52,880 nucleotides of DNA from Bacillota bacterium (GTDB lineage: Bacteria > Bacillota > Sulfobacillia > Sulfobacillales > JAIMBI01), in NCBI GenBank assembly GCA_021795575.1, contig JAJYPH010000006.1, positions 1 through 52,880 of the forward strand. Reading direction: 5' to 3'. Below are positions 8,757-17,175 of the stretch, in pieces (positions within the stretch are counted from its first letter, which is position 1; every line of letters starts with the position of its first letter). The position numbers and the translations under genes were made by a program. Under the pieces are notes generated by a model. It did not search any database, was not told the DNA's origin, and saw only the letters and a list, made by a program, of their open reading frames with translations.

Positions 8757-10033
8757 AACGTGCCGCGCCCCCTTTCTTCCTGGAGCTTGGCCTCAATGGC
8801 CTGCCAGATGCGGTCCTGGACCGCGGGCAGCGCGATGCGCTCCACGACTGGGCCCAGAAAGCCGCGCACCAGCAGGTCAATGGCGTCGGGGCGGGGAATC
8901 CCGCGACTGGCGAGATAATACAGCGCCAGCTCGTCGACGGGACCGGCACTGGCCGCGTGAGCGGCAAACACGTCGTTATCGTCGATCAGCAGCGAGGGGA
9001 TGGCGTCGGCGCGGGCATCCGGCGACAGCATCAGGGTTTCTTCCTTTTGGCGCGCGTCGGTGCGGCGGGCGCCCTGGCGAATCTCCGACAGCCCGGTGAA
9101 GATGCTGCGCGAACGGCCGCTCATGACGCCCCGGGCCCGCATGTCGCTCGTTGTGTGGGGCCCGATGTGCACCACCTCGGCGTCGTAGTCAAAGTGCTGC
9201 GCCGCCGATCCAAACGTCACCGTGTGGCTCGTGGTGCTGGCCCCCGACTCCGCCAACTCCGTATGGTGGCCCGCTACCGAGAGCGCCGCGCCAAACTCGG
9301 CGGTTGCCCAATCGATGCGGGCATCGTGCCGCGCCCGTCCGCGGCGCCGCAGGAACGCTTCGGCGCCCGGCGGCAGCTGCTGGAGCGCGGAGACCGAGAC
9401 CTGGCTGCCTGGTCCCGCTACCACCTCGGTGGTGGCGGACACCAGTACCCGGTGGCTGTCGGCCGGGTCGCCCAAATACGTTTCCACCACGGCGACCGAC
9501 GCGTCGTCTTCGGCCACGATGAGCGTCCGGGGGAAGATGCCCGCCGCCGCCGCCCCCACCCAGTGAACGATCGTCACGGCCTCCGCGAGCGCGACCCCGC
9601 GCGGCACGACCAAGAGCACGCCGTCGCGCCAGAAGGCGGCGTTGGCGGCGGTGTAGCGATCCGTGTCGGTGGCCACCAGCGATCCGAGGTGCTGTGATAC
9701 GAGCGCCGCGTCGTGCTGGGCCGCTGCGGCCAGGCTCAGGAGCTTGACCCCGGCGCGGCGGGCGGCCTCGTCCAGCACGCACGACACCACGTGGCCGTTG
9801 GACAGCACCACGTGTCCGGCCGACTCGGGCGCCGAGCGGAGCGCCGCGGGCACTTCATCGGGGCTGGGGGCCGCGGACTCGCGATAGGGGATGGCTTCCA
9901 ATCGGCGCGCCTTTAAGGGTGTGCGCGGCCGCGTCGGCACCGGCAGGGTTTCGTACAACGCCTGCGCCGCTCGCCGCCGGTCCGCCAGCACCGTGGGCTC
10001 ATCGGGCAGGGTCAACAGCTCCGGCGTGCTCAT
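8753..10033 (-). CDS. sufD: Fe-S cluster assembly protein SufD
   Basis: A 426-residue SufD, paralogue of SufB and partner in the SufBC2D scaffold. Landmarks are PRTPLKARRLEAIPYRES near the N-terminus, FPRTLIVAEDDASVAVVE mid-protein, the core SGRSRSIFTGLSEIRQGARR, and a C-terminal LYYLASRGIPRPDAIDLLV helix like that of SufB. It is more divergent than SufB, as usual. I place the start at ATG 10033 (MSTPELL), overlapping the sufC stop by ATGA; the open frame extends to 10084 within sufC but without homology. Confidence 0.92.
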   Translation of the reverse strand: MSTPELLTLPDEPTVLADRRRAAQALYETLPVPTRPRTPLKARRLEAIPYRESAAPSPDEVPAALRSAPESAGHVVLSNGHVVSCVLDEAARRAGVKLLSLAAAAQHDAALVSQHLGSLVATDTDRYTAANAAFWRDGVLLVVPRGVALAEAVTIVHWVGAAAAGIFPRTLIVAEDDASVAVVETYLGDPADSHRVLVSATTEVVAGPGSQVSVSALQQLPPGAEAFLRRRGRARHDARIDWATAEFGAALSVAGHHTELAESGASTTSHTVTFGSAAQHFDYDAEVVHIGPHTTSDMRARGVMSGRSRSIFTGLSEIRQGARRTDARQKEETLMLSPDARADAIPSLLIDDNDVFAAHAASAGPVDELALYYLASRGIPRPDAIDLLVRGFLGPVVERIALPAVQDRIWQAIEAKLQEERGRGTL

Positions 10034-10815
10034 GCCGGACTCTCCTCCGGGGCGAAAGCGGGCACCAGCTCCTCGCGGACCCATTCGTAGCCACGGCTCT
10101 CCAGGGTTTCCGCCAGTTCCGGGCCACCGGACGTCACGACGCGGCCATCGTAGACAATGTGCACGCGGTCCGGGCGGACGTAGTTCAGGATGCGCTGGTA
10201 GTGGGTGATGAGCAGGAGGCCCAGGTCGGGGCCGCGCGACGCGTCGACGCCCTCGGCCACGATGCGCACCGCGTCGATGTCCAGCCCGGAGTCGATCTCG
10301 TCCAGAACGGCGATGCGGGGCTTCAGCAGAAGCATCTGGAGAATCTCATTGCGCTTCTTCTCTCCGCCGGAGAAGCCCTCGTTGAGATATCGGTTCGCAA
10401 ACCCGTGGTCGATCGACAGGATGTCCATCGCGTGGTCCAGCTCGTCGCGAAATTCTTTCAGACGTACGGGATCCTTGGCGTCTCGGCGCGCGTTCAGCGC
10501 CGTGCGGAGAAAGTTGGCGGTGGTGACGCCCGACACCTCGTTCGGATACTGCATCGCCAAAAACAGGCCGGCGCGTGCCCGCGCGTCGGTTTTCATGGCC
10601 AAGACGTCGCGGCCATCCAGCGTGATGGACCCGCCCGTCACCTGGTATCGCGGGTGGCCCATAATCGTTTGGGCGAGGGTGCTCTTGCCCGTGCCGTTCG
10701 GTCCCATCACGGCGTGCACCTCGCCGCCGCGGACGGTGAGGGTGAGCCCTTTCAGCACGGGCTTGCCGTCCACCGCCACGTGCAAATTGTTGATTGCCAA
10801 CTCCGGACCTGCCAT
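10030..10815 (-). CDS. sufC: Fe-S cluster assembly ATPase SufC
   Basis: A 261-residue ABC-type ATPase that drives SufBC2D. Walker A is GPNGTGKST (38-46). Further on are the Q-loop region FLAMQYPNEVSGV, the signature FSGGEKKRNEI, Walker B with IAVLDEIDSGLDIDAV, and the switch His in LLLITHYQRIL. It is the first gene of the operon. ATG 10815 is preceded by GAGGAGG with a 6-base spacer. The promoter at 10881-10908 would give a leader of about 60 bases. Confidence 0.96.
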   Translation of the reverse strand: MAGPELAINNLHVAVDGKPVLKGLTLTVRGGEVHAVMGPNGTGKSTLAQTIMGHPRYQVTGGSITLDGRDVLAMKTDARARAGLFLAMQYPNEVSGVTTANFLRTALNARRDAKDPVRLKEFRDELDHAMDILSIDHGFANRYLNEGFSGGEKKRNEILQMLLLKPRIAVLDEIDSGLDIDAVRIVAEGVDASRGPDLGLLLITHYQRILNYVRPDRVHIVYDGRVVTSGGPELAETLESRGYEWVREELVPAFAPEESPA

Positions 10816-10880
10816 GACTGCCTCCTCGTCTCGCATCGCTTCGGATCGATACCCTAGCATTTTGGTCGGGTTTCGAGTCC

Positions 10881-10908
10881 AGTGTAGCCCACGACGGCCA
10901 AAAGTCAA
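10881..10908 (-). promoter_or_regulatory. Sigma-A-type promoter of the suf operon
   Basis: On the minus strand: -35 TTGACT (10908-10903), a 16-base spacer and -10 TACACT (10886-10881). Transcription would start near 10874, about 60 bases before sufC. I see no SufR- or Fur-like dyad in this short region. Confidence 0.7.
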
Positions 10909-11037
10909 CCGCCCCGGTGGAGAGCCAAGAAGCCGGGGGAACCGTCGCGATGCCGGCGTGAGACAGCAGACGCGCGACAGCGCTGCACAGGGTCCCGCCG
11001 GCTCGCCGCTCCGCACGGCGAGCGGACGGGGCCGAAT

Positions 11038-11856
11038 TCAGACGGAACGAGCGAGGTGACGGGAAATCCACTCGGCGGCCGTCATGTCCCCCACCGGTCC
11101 GATGGGGTACCGCAGCGCGGGGGCGGGGTGGGCGACAATGTCGGCCATGAGCCGCCCCACCTCGGCCGGATCGCCCGCTCCCGGCGGCGGTCCGCCGCCC
11201 AGCGACCGCCAGTCGTCGCAAATCGCGGCATACAACGGTTCGTTATCCTGGTCCAGGAGGGCTTTGGTCTCTGTCCACATGCCGGTGGCGAATTGGCCGG
11301 GCTCGACGATGACCACTCGGATGCCGAACGGCTCCAGCTCGAGCCGGAGCGTCTCGGACAGACCTTCGAGGGCAAACTTGGACGCCACGTACGCCGCCGC
11401 CCCTTCGACGGGCACGCGGCCATTAATGCTGGACACATTAATAATGGTTCCCGCACGCCGCTGCCGCATGCCCGGCAGGACCGCTCGAATGCAGGCCATG
11501 GGCCCGAATACGTTCGTGTCAAACGTGCGGCGCCACTCCGCGTCCGCCAGCCGTTCGGCCGGCGCGACCGCCGCCGTGCCGGCGTTGTTCACCAGGACGT
11601 CGATGCCCCCGGGCGCGGCCGCGATCCGCTCTACCCGGGCCTCCACCTCGGCGGCTGGCGCCGCCACGTCTAGGGTCGCGACTTCGATGCGCTGCGCCAC
11701 GCCCGCCTGCTGGGCCGCGGCGAGCAGGCGGTCAGCGCGGCGGTCATCCCGCATCGAGGCCACCACCTGACAGCCGCGTCGCGCCAACTCCACCGAGGCC
11801 GACAGCCCCATCCCGGACGACGAACCCGTCACCAGCACCCGTAGGGCTTGCGTCAT
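11038..11856 (-). CDS. Short-chain dehydrogenase/reductase (classical SDR)
   Basis: A 272-residue classical SDR. The cofactor motif VLVTGSSSGMG is at the N-terminus, NNAGTA stabilises the fold, and the catalytic Ser, Tyr and Lys are in NVSSINGRVP and AAYVASKFALEGL. The phrase GIRVVIVEPGQFATGMW is typical of SDRs related to 17-beta-hydroxysteroid-dehydrogenase-like oxidoreductases. ATG 11856 follows a GGGAGGGGG site; the reading frame stays open upstream to 12123 without homology. It is separated from suf by its own intergenic space. The substrate cannot be told from sequence. Confidence 0.85.
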   Translation of the reverse strand: MTQALRVLVTGSSSGMGLSASVELARRGCQVVASMRDDRRADRLLAAAQQAGVAQRIEVATLDVAAPAAEVEARVERIAAAPGGIDVLVNNAGTAAVAPAERLADAEWRRTFDTNVFGPMACIRAVLPGMRQRRAGTIINVSSINGRVPVEGAAAYVASKFALEGLSETLRLELEPFGIRVVIVEPGQFATGMWTETKALLDQDNEPLYAAICDDWRSLGGGPPPGAGDPAEVGRLMADIVAHPAPALRYPIGPVGDMTAAEWISRHLARSV

Positions 11857-12149
11857 TCCCCTTGCCCCCTCCCTGATCAGCGCGGACCATAGTGGGCGGG
11901 GCGGTGAGTTCGCGCACGACACGGTGGAATCCTGCCTTCTCACCCCTATAGCGCCGACGATATGCTGAAAAATCGGTGGGGAGGTCGCGCGCGGCGCGGG
12001 TCCGCCCGCCCACAGGACGACGCCGCCCAGGGCGCCCCGCGTCTGGTAGAATGACGGTACACGGCTATCGCGCTTCTGAACGGGGCTCGAGCGGCGCGGA
12101 TCCGCCACGGAGTGCGCCACCACCCGCGCGATGCGGGAGGGAGGTTTCG

Positions 12150-12590
12150 ATGGGAATCTTCAAGCGGCAGGCGCCGACCAGGAACGCAGCCGCCGTGCGC
12201 GAGGACCTGCCGCCCTCCATCGTGGATGGCCGGATAGAATCTGTCCTCGACCAGGCCGTGCGGGCGGGGGCGCTGGATGACGTGTCGGGTAAGGGCGCGC
12301 CGCTGCCGTCCGACTACCTGCGGGATGGCGAGGGCGGCTTTCTGATGAACAAGATCTTAAAGGAGCAGGGCTTTGCGCCGGATTGGGCCGTGCTGGGCCA
12401 GGCGGTCGACCAGGCAGACGAGCGGCTCGGGCGGCTCGTGGCGGAAGGACGCGATGAGGACGCGGCGACGTTGCTGACCGAGCGCAACCAGCTGGTCCGG
12501 AAGCTGAACGCCCAGGTGCCGTCGTCGCTCCTCCAGCGCGGTGTGCGCCGCCTCGACTTCTTCCGTCCGAACAACCCCCCGACACCCTAA
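12150..12590 (+). CDS. DUF1992 (DnaJ-homologue-subfamily-C-28-like) protein
   Basis: A 146-residue member of DUF1992, a family of unknown function found in bacteria and fused to J-domains in eukaryotic DNAJC28. Matching marks are the helix beginning RIESVLDQAVRAGALDDV, the motif GKGAPLP, then LMNKILKEQGFAPDW and a long charged C-terminal helix. It is cytoplasmic, with no membrane segment. The start ATG follows GGGAGGGAGG closely. It is a single gene, divergent from the SDR gene and convergent with the kinase-like gene. Confidence 0.8.
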   Translation: MGIFKRQAPTRNAAAVREDLPPSIVDGRIESVLDQAVRAGALDDVSGKGAPLPSDYLRDGEGGFLMNKILKEQGFAPDWAVLGQAVDQADERLGRLVAEGRDEDAATLLTERNQLVRKLNAQVPSSLLQRGVRRLDFFRPNNPPTP

Positions 12591-12628
12591 GTGCGCCCCC
12601 AGGCCAGCGCCGGCGTCCGGTAGCCACG

Positions 12629-13426
12629 TCACGCGGGTGGGCTCGGCGGGGCGGCGTGGCCGAAGGCGGCAATGGCTACCGTCAGGCGCGTGCGCGCCAC
12701 CGGGTCCTCGGTCCACCGGACCACCCGGCCCACGGCCCGGTCGGCTGCCCACCGGTCGTAGACGGCCAGCCGGCGGGTGTCGACGTGGGACGCGGCGGCG
12801 CGGTAGGCCGTGGTGAAGGTGGCCATCGCGTCCGCGCCGAACCGAATCCACACCTCCAGGCGCGCGTTGGCCAGGTCTTCCAGCGGATCGCCCCGGTGGG
12901 CATCTTCCCAGTCCAGCACCCCCTGCAGCCGGCCGGCGTGCCAAAGCCAGTTGCCGGGCCAATAATCGCCGTGCAGGACAGCGGGCTCGTGGCCGCGTGC
13001 GGGGCTCGGCGCATCAGCGGGACTGTCCGGGAGAAAATCAAAGTCGGGATGCCGCCCGTCCAGGCGGTGAATGGAGGCCAGCATGCGGGCCGCTTGTGCG
13101 ACGCCGGACCCGGTCTCGCAGGCGGTTAAATCCGACCGACCGGGCAGCCACGATAACAGCAGTCCACCGGATGCCAGCAGGGGACCGGGCGGCTCGAGCC
13201 GCACGGGCCGGGGAACCGGCAGGCCGCGGTCGTGCAGCCGCGTGAGCAGGCGAAACTCGAACGCGGCTCTGTCCGGCTGCCGAAGAACCAGCTGCACGTC
13301 GCGGTCCGCAACCTTCACCCGCAGCTTGGTCAGGGTCGCGGAGATGCCGCCCCGCAGCGGCACCGCCTCGAGGAGCACCCCGTCGGGGTGCACGCGCCGC
13401 ACCAGCGTCTCCAGCCGCGCGTCCAC
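12629..13426 (-). CDS. APH-family phosphotransferase (aminoglycoside/choline-kinase-like)
   Basis: A 265-residue protein-kinase-fold enzyme of the APH family. The catalytic loop is AVLHGDYWPGNWLW (Brenner motif HGDxxxxN) and the metal-binding Asp is in GVLDWEDAHRGDPLEDLA, typical of small-molecule kinases. The N-lobe carries LRGGISATL and VQLVLRQPD. I prefer GTG 13426, which has AGGAGG 10 bases upstream, over ATG 13474, which has no site. It follows the padR / HAAS pair with 49 bases between and may be co-transcribed. APH proteins act on many small molecules; a resistance role is not supported here. Confidence 0.75.
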   Translation of the reverse strand: MDARLETLVRRVHPDGVLLEAVPLRGGISATLTKLRVKVADRDVQLVLRQPDRAAFEFRLLTRLHDRGLPVPRPVRLEPPGPLLASGGLLLSWLPGRSDLTACETGSGVAQAARMLASIHRLDGRHPDFDFLPDSPADAPSPARGHEPAVLHGDYWPGNWLWHAGRLQGVLDWEDAHRGDPLEDLANARLEVWIRFGADAMATFTTAYRAAASHVDTRRLAVYDRWAADRAVGRVVRWTEDPVARTRLTVAIAAFGHAAPPSPPA

Positions 13427-13475
13427 GCCGCCCGATCCTCCTGGGGACCACCTCTCCCCCGACGATCCCTCCATG

Positions 13476-14327
13476 CTAATCGTGGTGCGCCGCGGGCCAC
13501 GGAAGCCCAGGGTTCCGCAACCACTCGGGTCGTCGCTGCCACACCGCGCCCACGAGCCAGCCCTGGAGGGTGAAAAACACCCCCGCCAGCAACGTGGCCA
13601 ACGCGACCGCCGTCATGGGTCCCACCCACAAGGGCGGCATCCACAGCGGGTGCAGCGTCCATCCCCCCACCATGACCAGCCAGGCTGCCGCCACGGCGAC
13701 TCCGGCGCCCACGGGGTAGGTGCTGGGGCCTGCGGTCCACGCGCAGGCGAACAGGCCGATCAGGCCCACGGCAAACAGGGGCCACAGCGGACCGCTGCTG
13801 GTGTGGAACGCGGGAAACAGCCGGATCGTGAACCATCCCACGGCGCCCCCGTACAGCACAAAGGCCCATGCGCGCCGCCACGCCGCGCGCACCGCCCGGC
13901 GAGGGGGCACCAGGCGCTCCCGGTGGCGGAGGCGGGCGCCCACCTGGTAGAAGCTCGGCCAGTGGCCCATCGCCCATACGACTGCCCAAATGGCAAACCA
14001 CGCCGAGAAGCCGCCCGCCGGTCCTGTCCAGCGGGGGCCAGGCGTCAGCGGCACGAACACCAGCACGACGCCCACCAGCCAAACCGGCACGGGCCAGACC
14101 GGCGGCGCCTGGAGGCTGTGCGACCAGGCGCGAGCCAGGAGGGGCGCCGGCCCAAAGGACGCGAGCGCCTCACGGCGGGCCGCCTCGTCCTCGAGGCCGC
14201 GCGCCCGCGCGGCCTGGTACAGGTCGTCCAGGTGCTCCTCCAACTCCGCGCGGCAGGCCTGCCGGTCGTCGGCGGGAGTGATGGTGCGGACCACCTCGCC
14301 CAAATAGTCGTCCCACATTCCGCTCAC
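13476..14327 (-). CDS. HAAS-domain multi-pass membrane protein paired with PadR
   Basis: A 283-residue protein with a cytoplasmic N-terminal helical domain and about seven hydrophobic segments. The first ~70 residues match the HAAS / permease-prefix pattern: CRAELEEHLDDLYQAARARG and EAARREALASFGPA. Such proteins are regularly encoded directly after a PadR regulator, as here, where the genes overlap by ATGA. The membrane segments start around PVWPVPVWLVGVVLVFVPL and continue to LATLLAGVFFTLQGWLVGAV. The family is thought to sense or modulate membrane state under PadR control; the exact function is unknown. Confidence 0.7.
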   Translation of the reverse strand: MSGMWDDYLGEVVRTITPADDRQACRAELEEHLDDLYQAARARGLEDEAARREALASFGPAPLLARAWSHSLQAPPVWPVPVWLVGVVLVFVPLTPGPRWTGPAGGFSAWFAIWAVVWAMGHWPSFYQVGARLRHRERLVPPRRAVRAAWRRAWAFVLYGGAVGWFTIRLFPAFHTSSGPLWPLFAVGLIGLFACAWTAGPSTYPVGAGVAVAAAWLVMVGGWTLHPLWMPPLWVGPMTAVALATLLAGVFFTLQGWLVGAVWQRRPEWLRNPGLPWPAAHHD

Positions 14328-14641
14328 TGCACCACCCCCAACAGCCGGCTGAACACCCGGACCTCCTGGGACCAGCGCTGGCGGCCGTCAGCCAGCCGCC
14401 GACGGCCGGCCTCGGTCAGGCGATAGTACTTGCGGTCACGGCCCGCTTCGGGCCGGTCCCACCGCGACTGAACCAGTCCGTCGCGTTCGAGGTCATGCAG
14501 CAGCGGATACAGCAGCCCCTCGTTCAAGGTCACGAGGTCCTCCGACTGGTCGCGCACGCGTCGGGCAATCCCGTAGCCATGCAGCTCACCTGCTTGGAGC
14601 GCGCTCAACACGACCAATGGCGTCCATGGAGATGCCTTCAT
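14324..14641 (-). CDS. PadR family transcriptional regulator
   Basis: A 105-residue PadR-type winged-helix repressor of the small subfamily (no long C-terminal domain). Marks are LSALQAGELHGYGIARRV, then LNEGLLYPLLHDLERDGLV and the wing RDRKYYRLTEAGRRRL. ATG 14641 has AGGAGGG at 14649-14655. It is the first gene of an operon with the HAAS membrane protein and probably the downstream kinase-like gene. The promoter at 14662-14690 carries a dyad, so autorepression is likely. Confidence 0.9.
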   Translation of the reverse strand: MKASPWTPLVVLSALQAGELHGYGIARRVRDQSEDLVTLNEGLLYPLLHDLERDGLVQSRWDRPEAGRDRKYYRLTEAGRRRLADGRQRWSQEVRVFSRLLGVVQ

Positions 14642-14661
14642 GTGTCACCCTCCTATGCCTA

Positions 14662-14690
14662 ATCATACAATGCATATGAGAGAGAGTCAA
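14662..14690 (-). promoter_or_regulatory. Consensus-like promoter with overlapping dyad for padR
   Basis: Minus strand: -35 TTGACT (14690-14685), a 17-base spacer and -10 TATGAT (14667-14662). The spacer and -10 include an inverted repeat TCATA-TGCATTG-TATGA, placed to let a repressor such as PadR block the polymerase. The predicted start (~14655) gives a very short leader holding only the ribosome site. Confidence 0.75.
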
Positions 14691-14736
14691 TGAGCTGGCC
14701 AAGTGACGTGCGCGGGCATGAGGGGCGCCGCGTCGT

Positions 14737-15837
14737 GTGCACGCCCCGGCTATCATGAGGAGCCAACAGTGGGCAGCCGAGGACGCGATCCATAGGTTTT
14801 GGGGGTCTGGGGGGATTTTGAAGGTGGGCTTCCGGAGGGGCGGCGAGGCAGACTTGTCGCTCCAGTCGGTCCAGAGGCAGGTGAGCCGCCAGTCCGGGGT
14901 CGCGCTGCCCCGACCCCACGCGGTGGCGGGCGGCCTGGTGAACCGCGCGTACCGCGCCGGCGCGTGGTTTGTGAAAGTTTACGCCCCCGAGGTCGTCGCG
15001 GCGTCCACGACGATCCCGTCCGTGCGCCTGCAGGCGTCCCTGGCCGGCCGGGGCGTCGCGGTGCCACCCGTGGCCCTGACGCGCACGGGGGATCCTTTCG
15101 TCGTATGCGACGGCCGGGTGATCGCCGTGATGGCCTGGATTTCCGGCGTGCCGCTCCAAGCCGCCGCCCTGACTCCCGTCGAGGCGCGGCAGGCGGGACA
15201 GCTGTGGGCGCGTTTCCATGAGGCGGCGGCGGGCTGCCTGGACCCCACGAAGCCCGGGCCTCCGGCCTGGTCGGCGGCCGCAGTCATGGATCACGGGAGC
15301 GCCATCGGGCGACAGGCACAGGCTGTCCGACCCGAGACGGCCTTCGACCAGGAGGTGGCCCGGACGGCCGCCTGGGTGGCCAGTCTCCGCTCGGACGCGA
15401 GAGAGAGCCTCGCCGCGGCGCGAGGCACCTGGGGCCTCTCCCACCGCGACGTTCACGGAGGGAACCTGCTGGCTGCGGCGGACCAGCTTTATCTCATCGA
15501 CTTCGACAACGCCGGGGCCGGACATTACGAGGTGGAGATCATGACGGCCTGGACCCTATTGGCCGCCGGAATGGCGTTAGAGCCGGCCTGGACGGCACAG
15601 GGGTCGGAACTTTTTGCGGGCTACCAGGAGGTCCGGCGCCTGAACACGGCCACGCGGGCCAACCTGGTGCCGCGGTACCTCCGGCCCCTACTCCGGAATT
15701 CGTGGCCGGCGGCGATTCGATATCAGACCGGCGACGTGCGGGAGGAGTGGACCGAGCTGGTGCGACTGCGCGGGGCGGCGCTGCGGTGGCTCTGGGGACA
15801 CCAAGAGGCGTTGGCGGCCGCCGTCGCGCGCCCGTGA
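14737..15837 (+). CDS. APH-family phosphotransferase-domain protein
   Basis: Up to 366 residues of APH-type kinase fold. The catalytic loop is WGLSHRDVHGGNLL and the metal site is LYLIDFDNAGAGHYEVE. The N-lobe shows VAGGLVNRAYR and WFVKVY (probable ATP-binding Lys). The DVHGGN and IDFDNA motifs suggest a homoserine-kinase-like or Ser/Thr-exchange-like small-molecule kinase, but the substrate is unknown. The start is uncertain: GTG 14737 gives the longest frame, ATG 14755, TTG 14818 and TTG 14854 are alternatives, and the first ~40 residues do not look conserved. It is divergent from padR and not closely related to the kinase-like gene at 12629. Confidence 0.65.
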   Translation: MHAPAIMRSQQWAAEDAIHRFWGSGGILKVGFRRGGEADLSLQSVQRQVSRQSGVALPRPHAVAGGLVNRAYRAGAWFVKVYAPEVVAASTTIPSVRLQASLAGRGVAVPPVALTRTGDPFVVCDGRVIAVMAWISGVPLQAAALTPVEARQAGQLWARFHEAAAGCLDPTKPGPPAWSAAAVMDHGSAIGRQAQAVRPETAFDQEVARTAAWVASLRSDARESLAAARGTWGLSHRDVHGGNLLAAADQLYLIDFDNAGAGHYEVEIMTAWTLLAAGMALEPAWTAQGSELFAGYQEVRRLNTATRANLVPRYLRPLLRNSWPAAIRYQTGDVREEWTELVRLRGAALRWLWGHQEALAAAVARP

Positions 15838-15856
15838 AACTGACCGGCCACGCGCG

Positions 15857-16447
15857 TTACTCGAAGAAGTCTAGAAGCCGGCACGTGAAGCCGGGCAACA
15901 CCGGATCCCGGACCATGTCAGCGGGATCGGTGAGCGTGCGCGTGTCGGTGCTCGGTCCGTACTGGGTGAGCGACCGCGCCTTGGGATCGACGACCCATAC
16001 CGAAGGGATCCCCGCTGTCCGGTATTGGTGCACCTTGCGCCGCAGTGCGGGGTCCGACGCGTCGTGTACCTCAATGGCCAGGTCCGGCAAAACATCCCAA
16101 AAGCCCGAAGCAGCCCCATCATCGGCATCTCGGGCGGTGGCCGCCGTCCTCGCTACCATCGCTACCATCGCTACCTTCGCGGCGGAGAAGTAGGCCACAT
16201 CGATGCCCCGCAGCGTCTCGACCGGCTGCCGTTCGATGTACACGCCGACTTCTCCCGAATCCACTTCCCCCAACTGGTGGTCATGGACGAAGTTGCCCAC
16301 GTTTCGGGTGATCGCGCCGGTGATGCGCGCGTGCGCGCGGCCGGCCGGCGCCATGATGATCAACTCTCCGCGGTCAATCTCGTAGCGCCAACCGTCGGGG
16401 AGCCGGGAAAGTTCGTCCGCCGTCCCCGGAGCCGTCAACGTACGCAT
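15857..16447 (-). CDS. Uma2 family (DUF820) restriction-endonuclease-fold protein
   Basis: A 196-residue Uma2 protein. The PD-(D/E)xK-like core shows GELIIMAPAGRAHARI, a DVAYF strand, DLAIEVHDASDP (acidic catalytic region) and KVHQYRTAGIPSVWVVDP (Lys and the IPxVWVVDP strand). Uma2 proteins are very abundant in cyanobacteria and scattered elsewhere; their targets are unclear. ATG 16447 has GAGG 9 bases upstream. Between the strands it carries a short tandem Val-Ala-Met repeat (see 16151-16175). It is a single gene, convergent with the kinase-like gene upstream in the window. Confidence 0.85.
   Translation of the reverse strand: MRTLTAPGTADELSRLPDGWRYEIDRGELIIMAPAGRAHARITGAITRNVGNFVHDHQLGEVDSGEVGVYIERQPVETLRGIDVAYFSAAKVAMVAMVARTAATARDADDGAASGFWDVLPDLAIEVHDASDPALRRKVHQYRTAGIPSVWVVDPKARSLTQYGPSTDTRTLTDPADMVRDPVLPGFTCRLLDFFE
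16151..16175. repeat. 9-base tandem repeat inside the Uma2 gene
   Basis: Two full copies plus 7 bases of CGCTACCAT in a row. Read on the minus strand they encode VAMVAMVA inside the Uma2 protein. The unit is a multiple of three, so copy-number change would keep the frame. Confidence 0.85.
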
Positions 16448-16567
16448 AAACCATCACCTCTTGGCGGGGGGCGCAGGCCAACAGTGTCGATAAGCATATC
16501 ATGGTCCGGCCCCCGTGCCCACGGATGCCCGCCGGCGCGCAGGTCGGGGCCTCAAGCCCGGTCGCCG

Positions 16568-16576
16568 TGCTATAAT
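16568..16576 (+). promoter_or_regulatory. Extended -10 promoter of yqeG-aroE-prepilin peptidase
   Basis: TGCTATAAT: a perfect TATAAT with an upstream TG, i.e. an extended -10 element that does not need a strong -35; none is visible. It lies 48 bases before the GTG start of yqeG. Confidence 0.6.
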
Positions 16577-16623
16577 GACGCCCACTCCACAGCACAGGAG
16601 CGGCAGGAGGGGAGGGGCCACGC

Positions 16624-17175
16624 GTGGTTGAGCGCCTTCGCCCCCGTCTCTACGTATCGTCGATTTACGCCATCAACCTGGATCGCCTGAAAGGCCAGGG
16701 CATCGTGGGGCTGGTGGTGGACTTGGACAACACCCTGGTGGCCTGGAACAATGACCGCGCGTCCAAAGATTTGTCGCGATGGGTTCAGCGGGTCAAACTG
16801 CAGGGCTTTCGCCTGTGCCTCGTCTCCAACAACTTTCCCGCCCGCGTCCGGCGCTTCGGCCAGTGGCTGGACGTGCCCTCGGTCGCCAACGCGGCCAAAC
16901 CACGCCGCCGGGCGTTTCGTCGGGCCATGGAGCTCCTGGGCACGGAGCCCGGCAACACCGCCGTGATCGGGGACCAGGTGTTCACCGACGTGCTGGGCGG
17001 CAACCGGCTCAAGTGCTATACGATCCTGGTGCTCCCGATGACGGAGCACGAGTACTGGACCACCCGGCTGGTGCGGCGCGTGGAGCGGCTGGTGCTGCCG
17101 CAGGCGATGCGCCGACCGCGATCGGCCCACCCGCCCACCCGCGGCGTGCCCTCTGGCCATGGCCGAACACCCTAG
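16624..17175 (+). CDS. yqeG: YqeG family HAD IIIA-type phosphatase
   Basis: A 183-residue HAD-superfamily phosphatase of the YqeG type, common in Bacillota. Motif I is VVDLDNTLVAW (Asp33 nucleophile, Asp35), motif II is in LCLVSNNFP, and motif IV is in AVIGDQVFTDVLGGNR. It may be related to mitochondrial phosphatidylglycerolphosphate phosphatases, but the bacterial role is unsettled. The start is GTG with GGAGGGG upstream. The gene overlaps aroE by 17 bases; yqeG next to aroE is a familiar Bacillota arrangement (yqeG-yqeH-aroE), here without yqeH. Confidence 0.88.
   Translation: MVERLRPRLYVSSIYAINLDRLKGQGIVGLVVDLDNTLVAWNNDRASKDLSRWVQRVKLQGFRLCLVSNNFPARVRRFGQWLDVPSVANAAKPRRRAFRRAMELLGTEPGNTAVIGDQVFTDVLGGNRLKCYTILVLPMTEHEYWTTRLVRRVERLVLPQAMRRPRSAHPPTRGVPSGHGRTP

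Noticed and set aside
12629-15837. Aminoglycoside resistance genes
   Set aside because: Two APH-fold proteins are present, but they are generic members of a broad kinase family with no features tying them to antibiotic modification.
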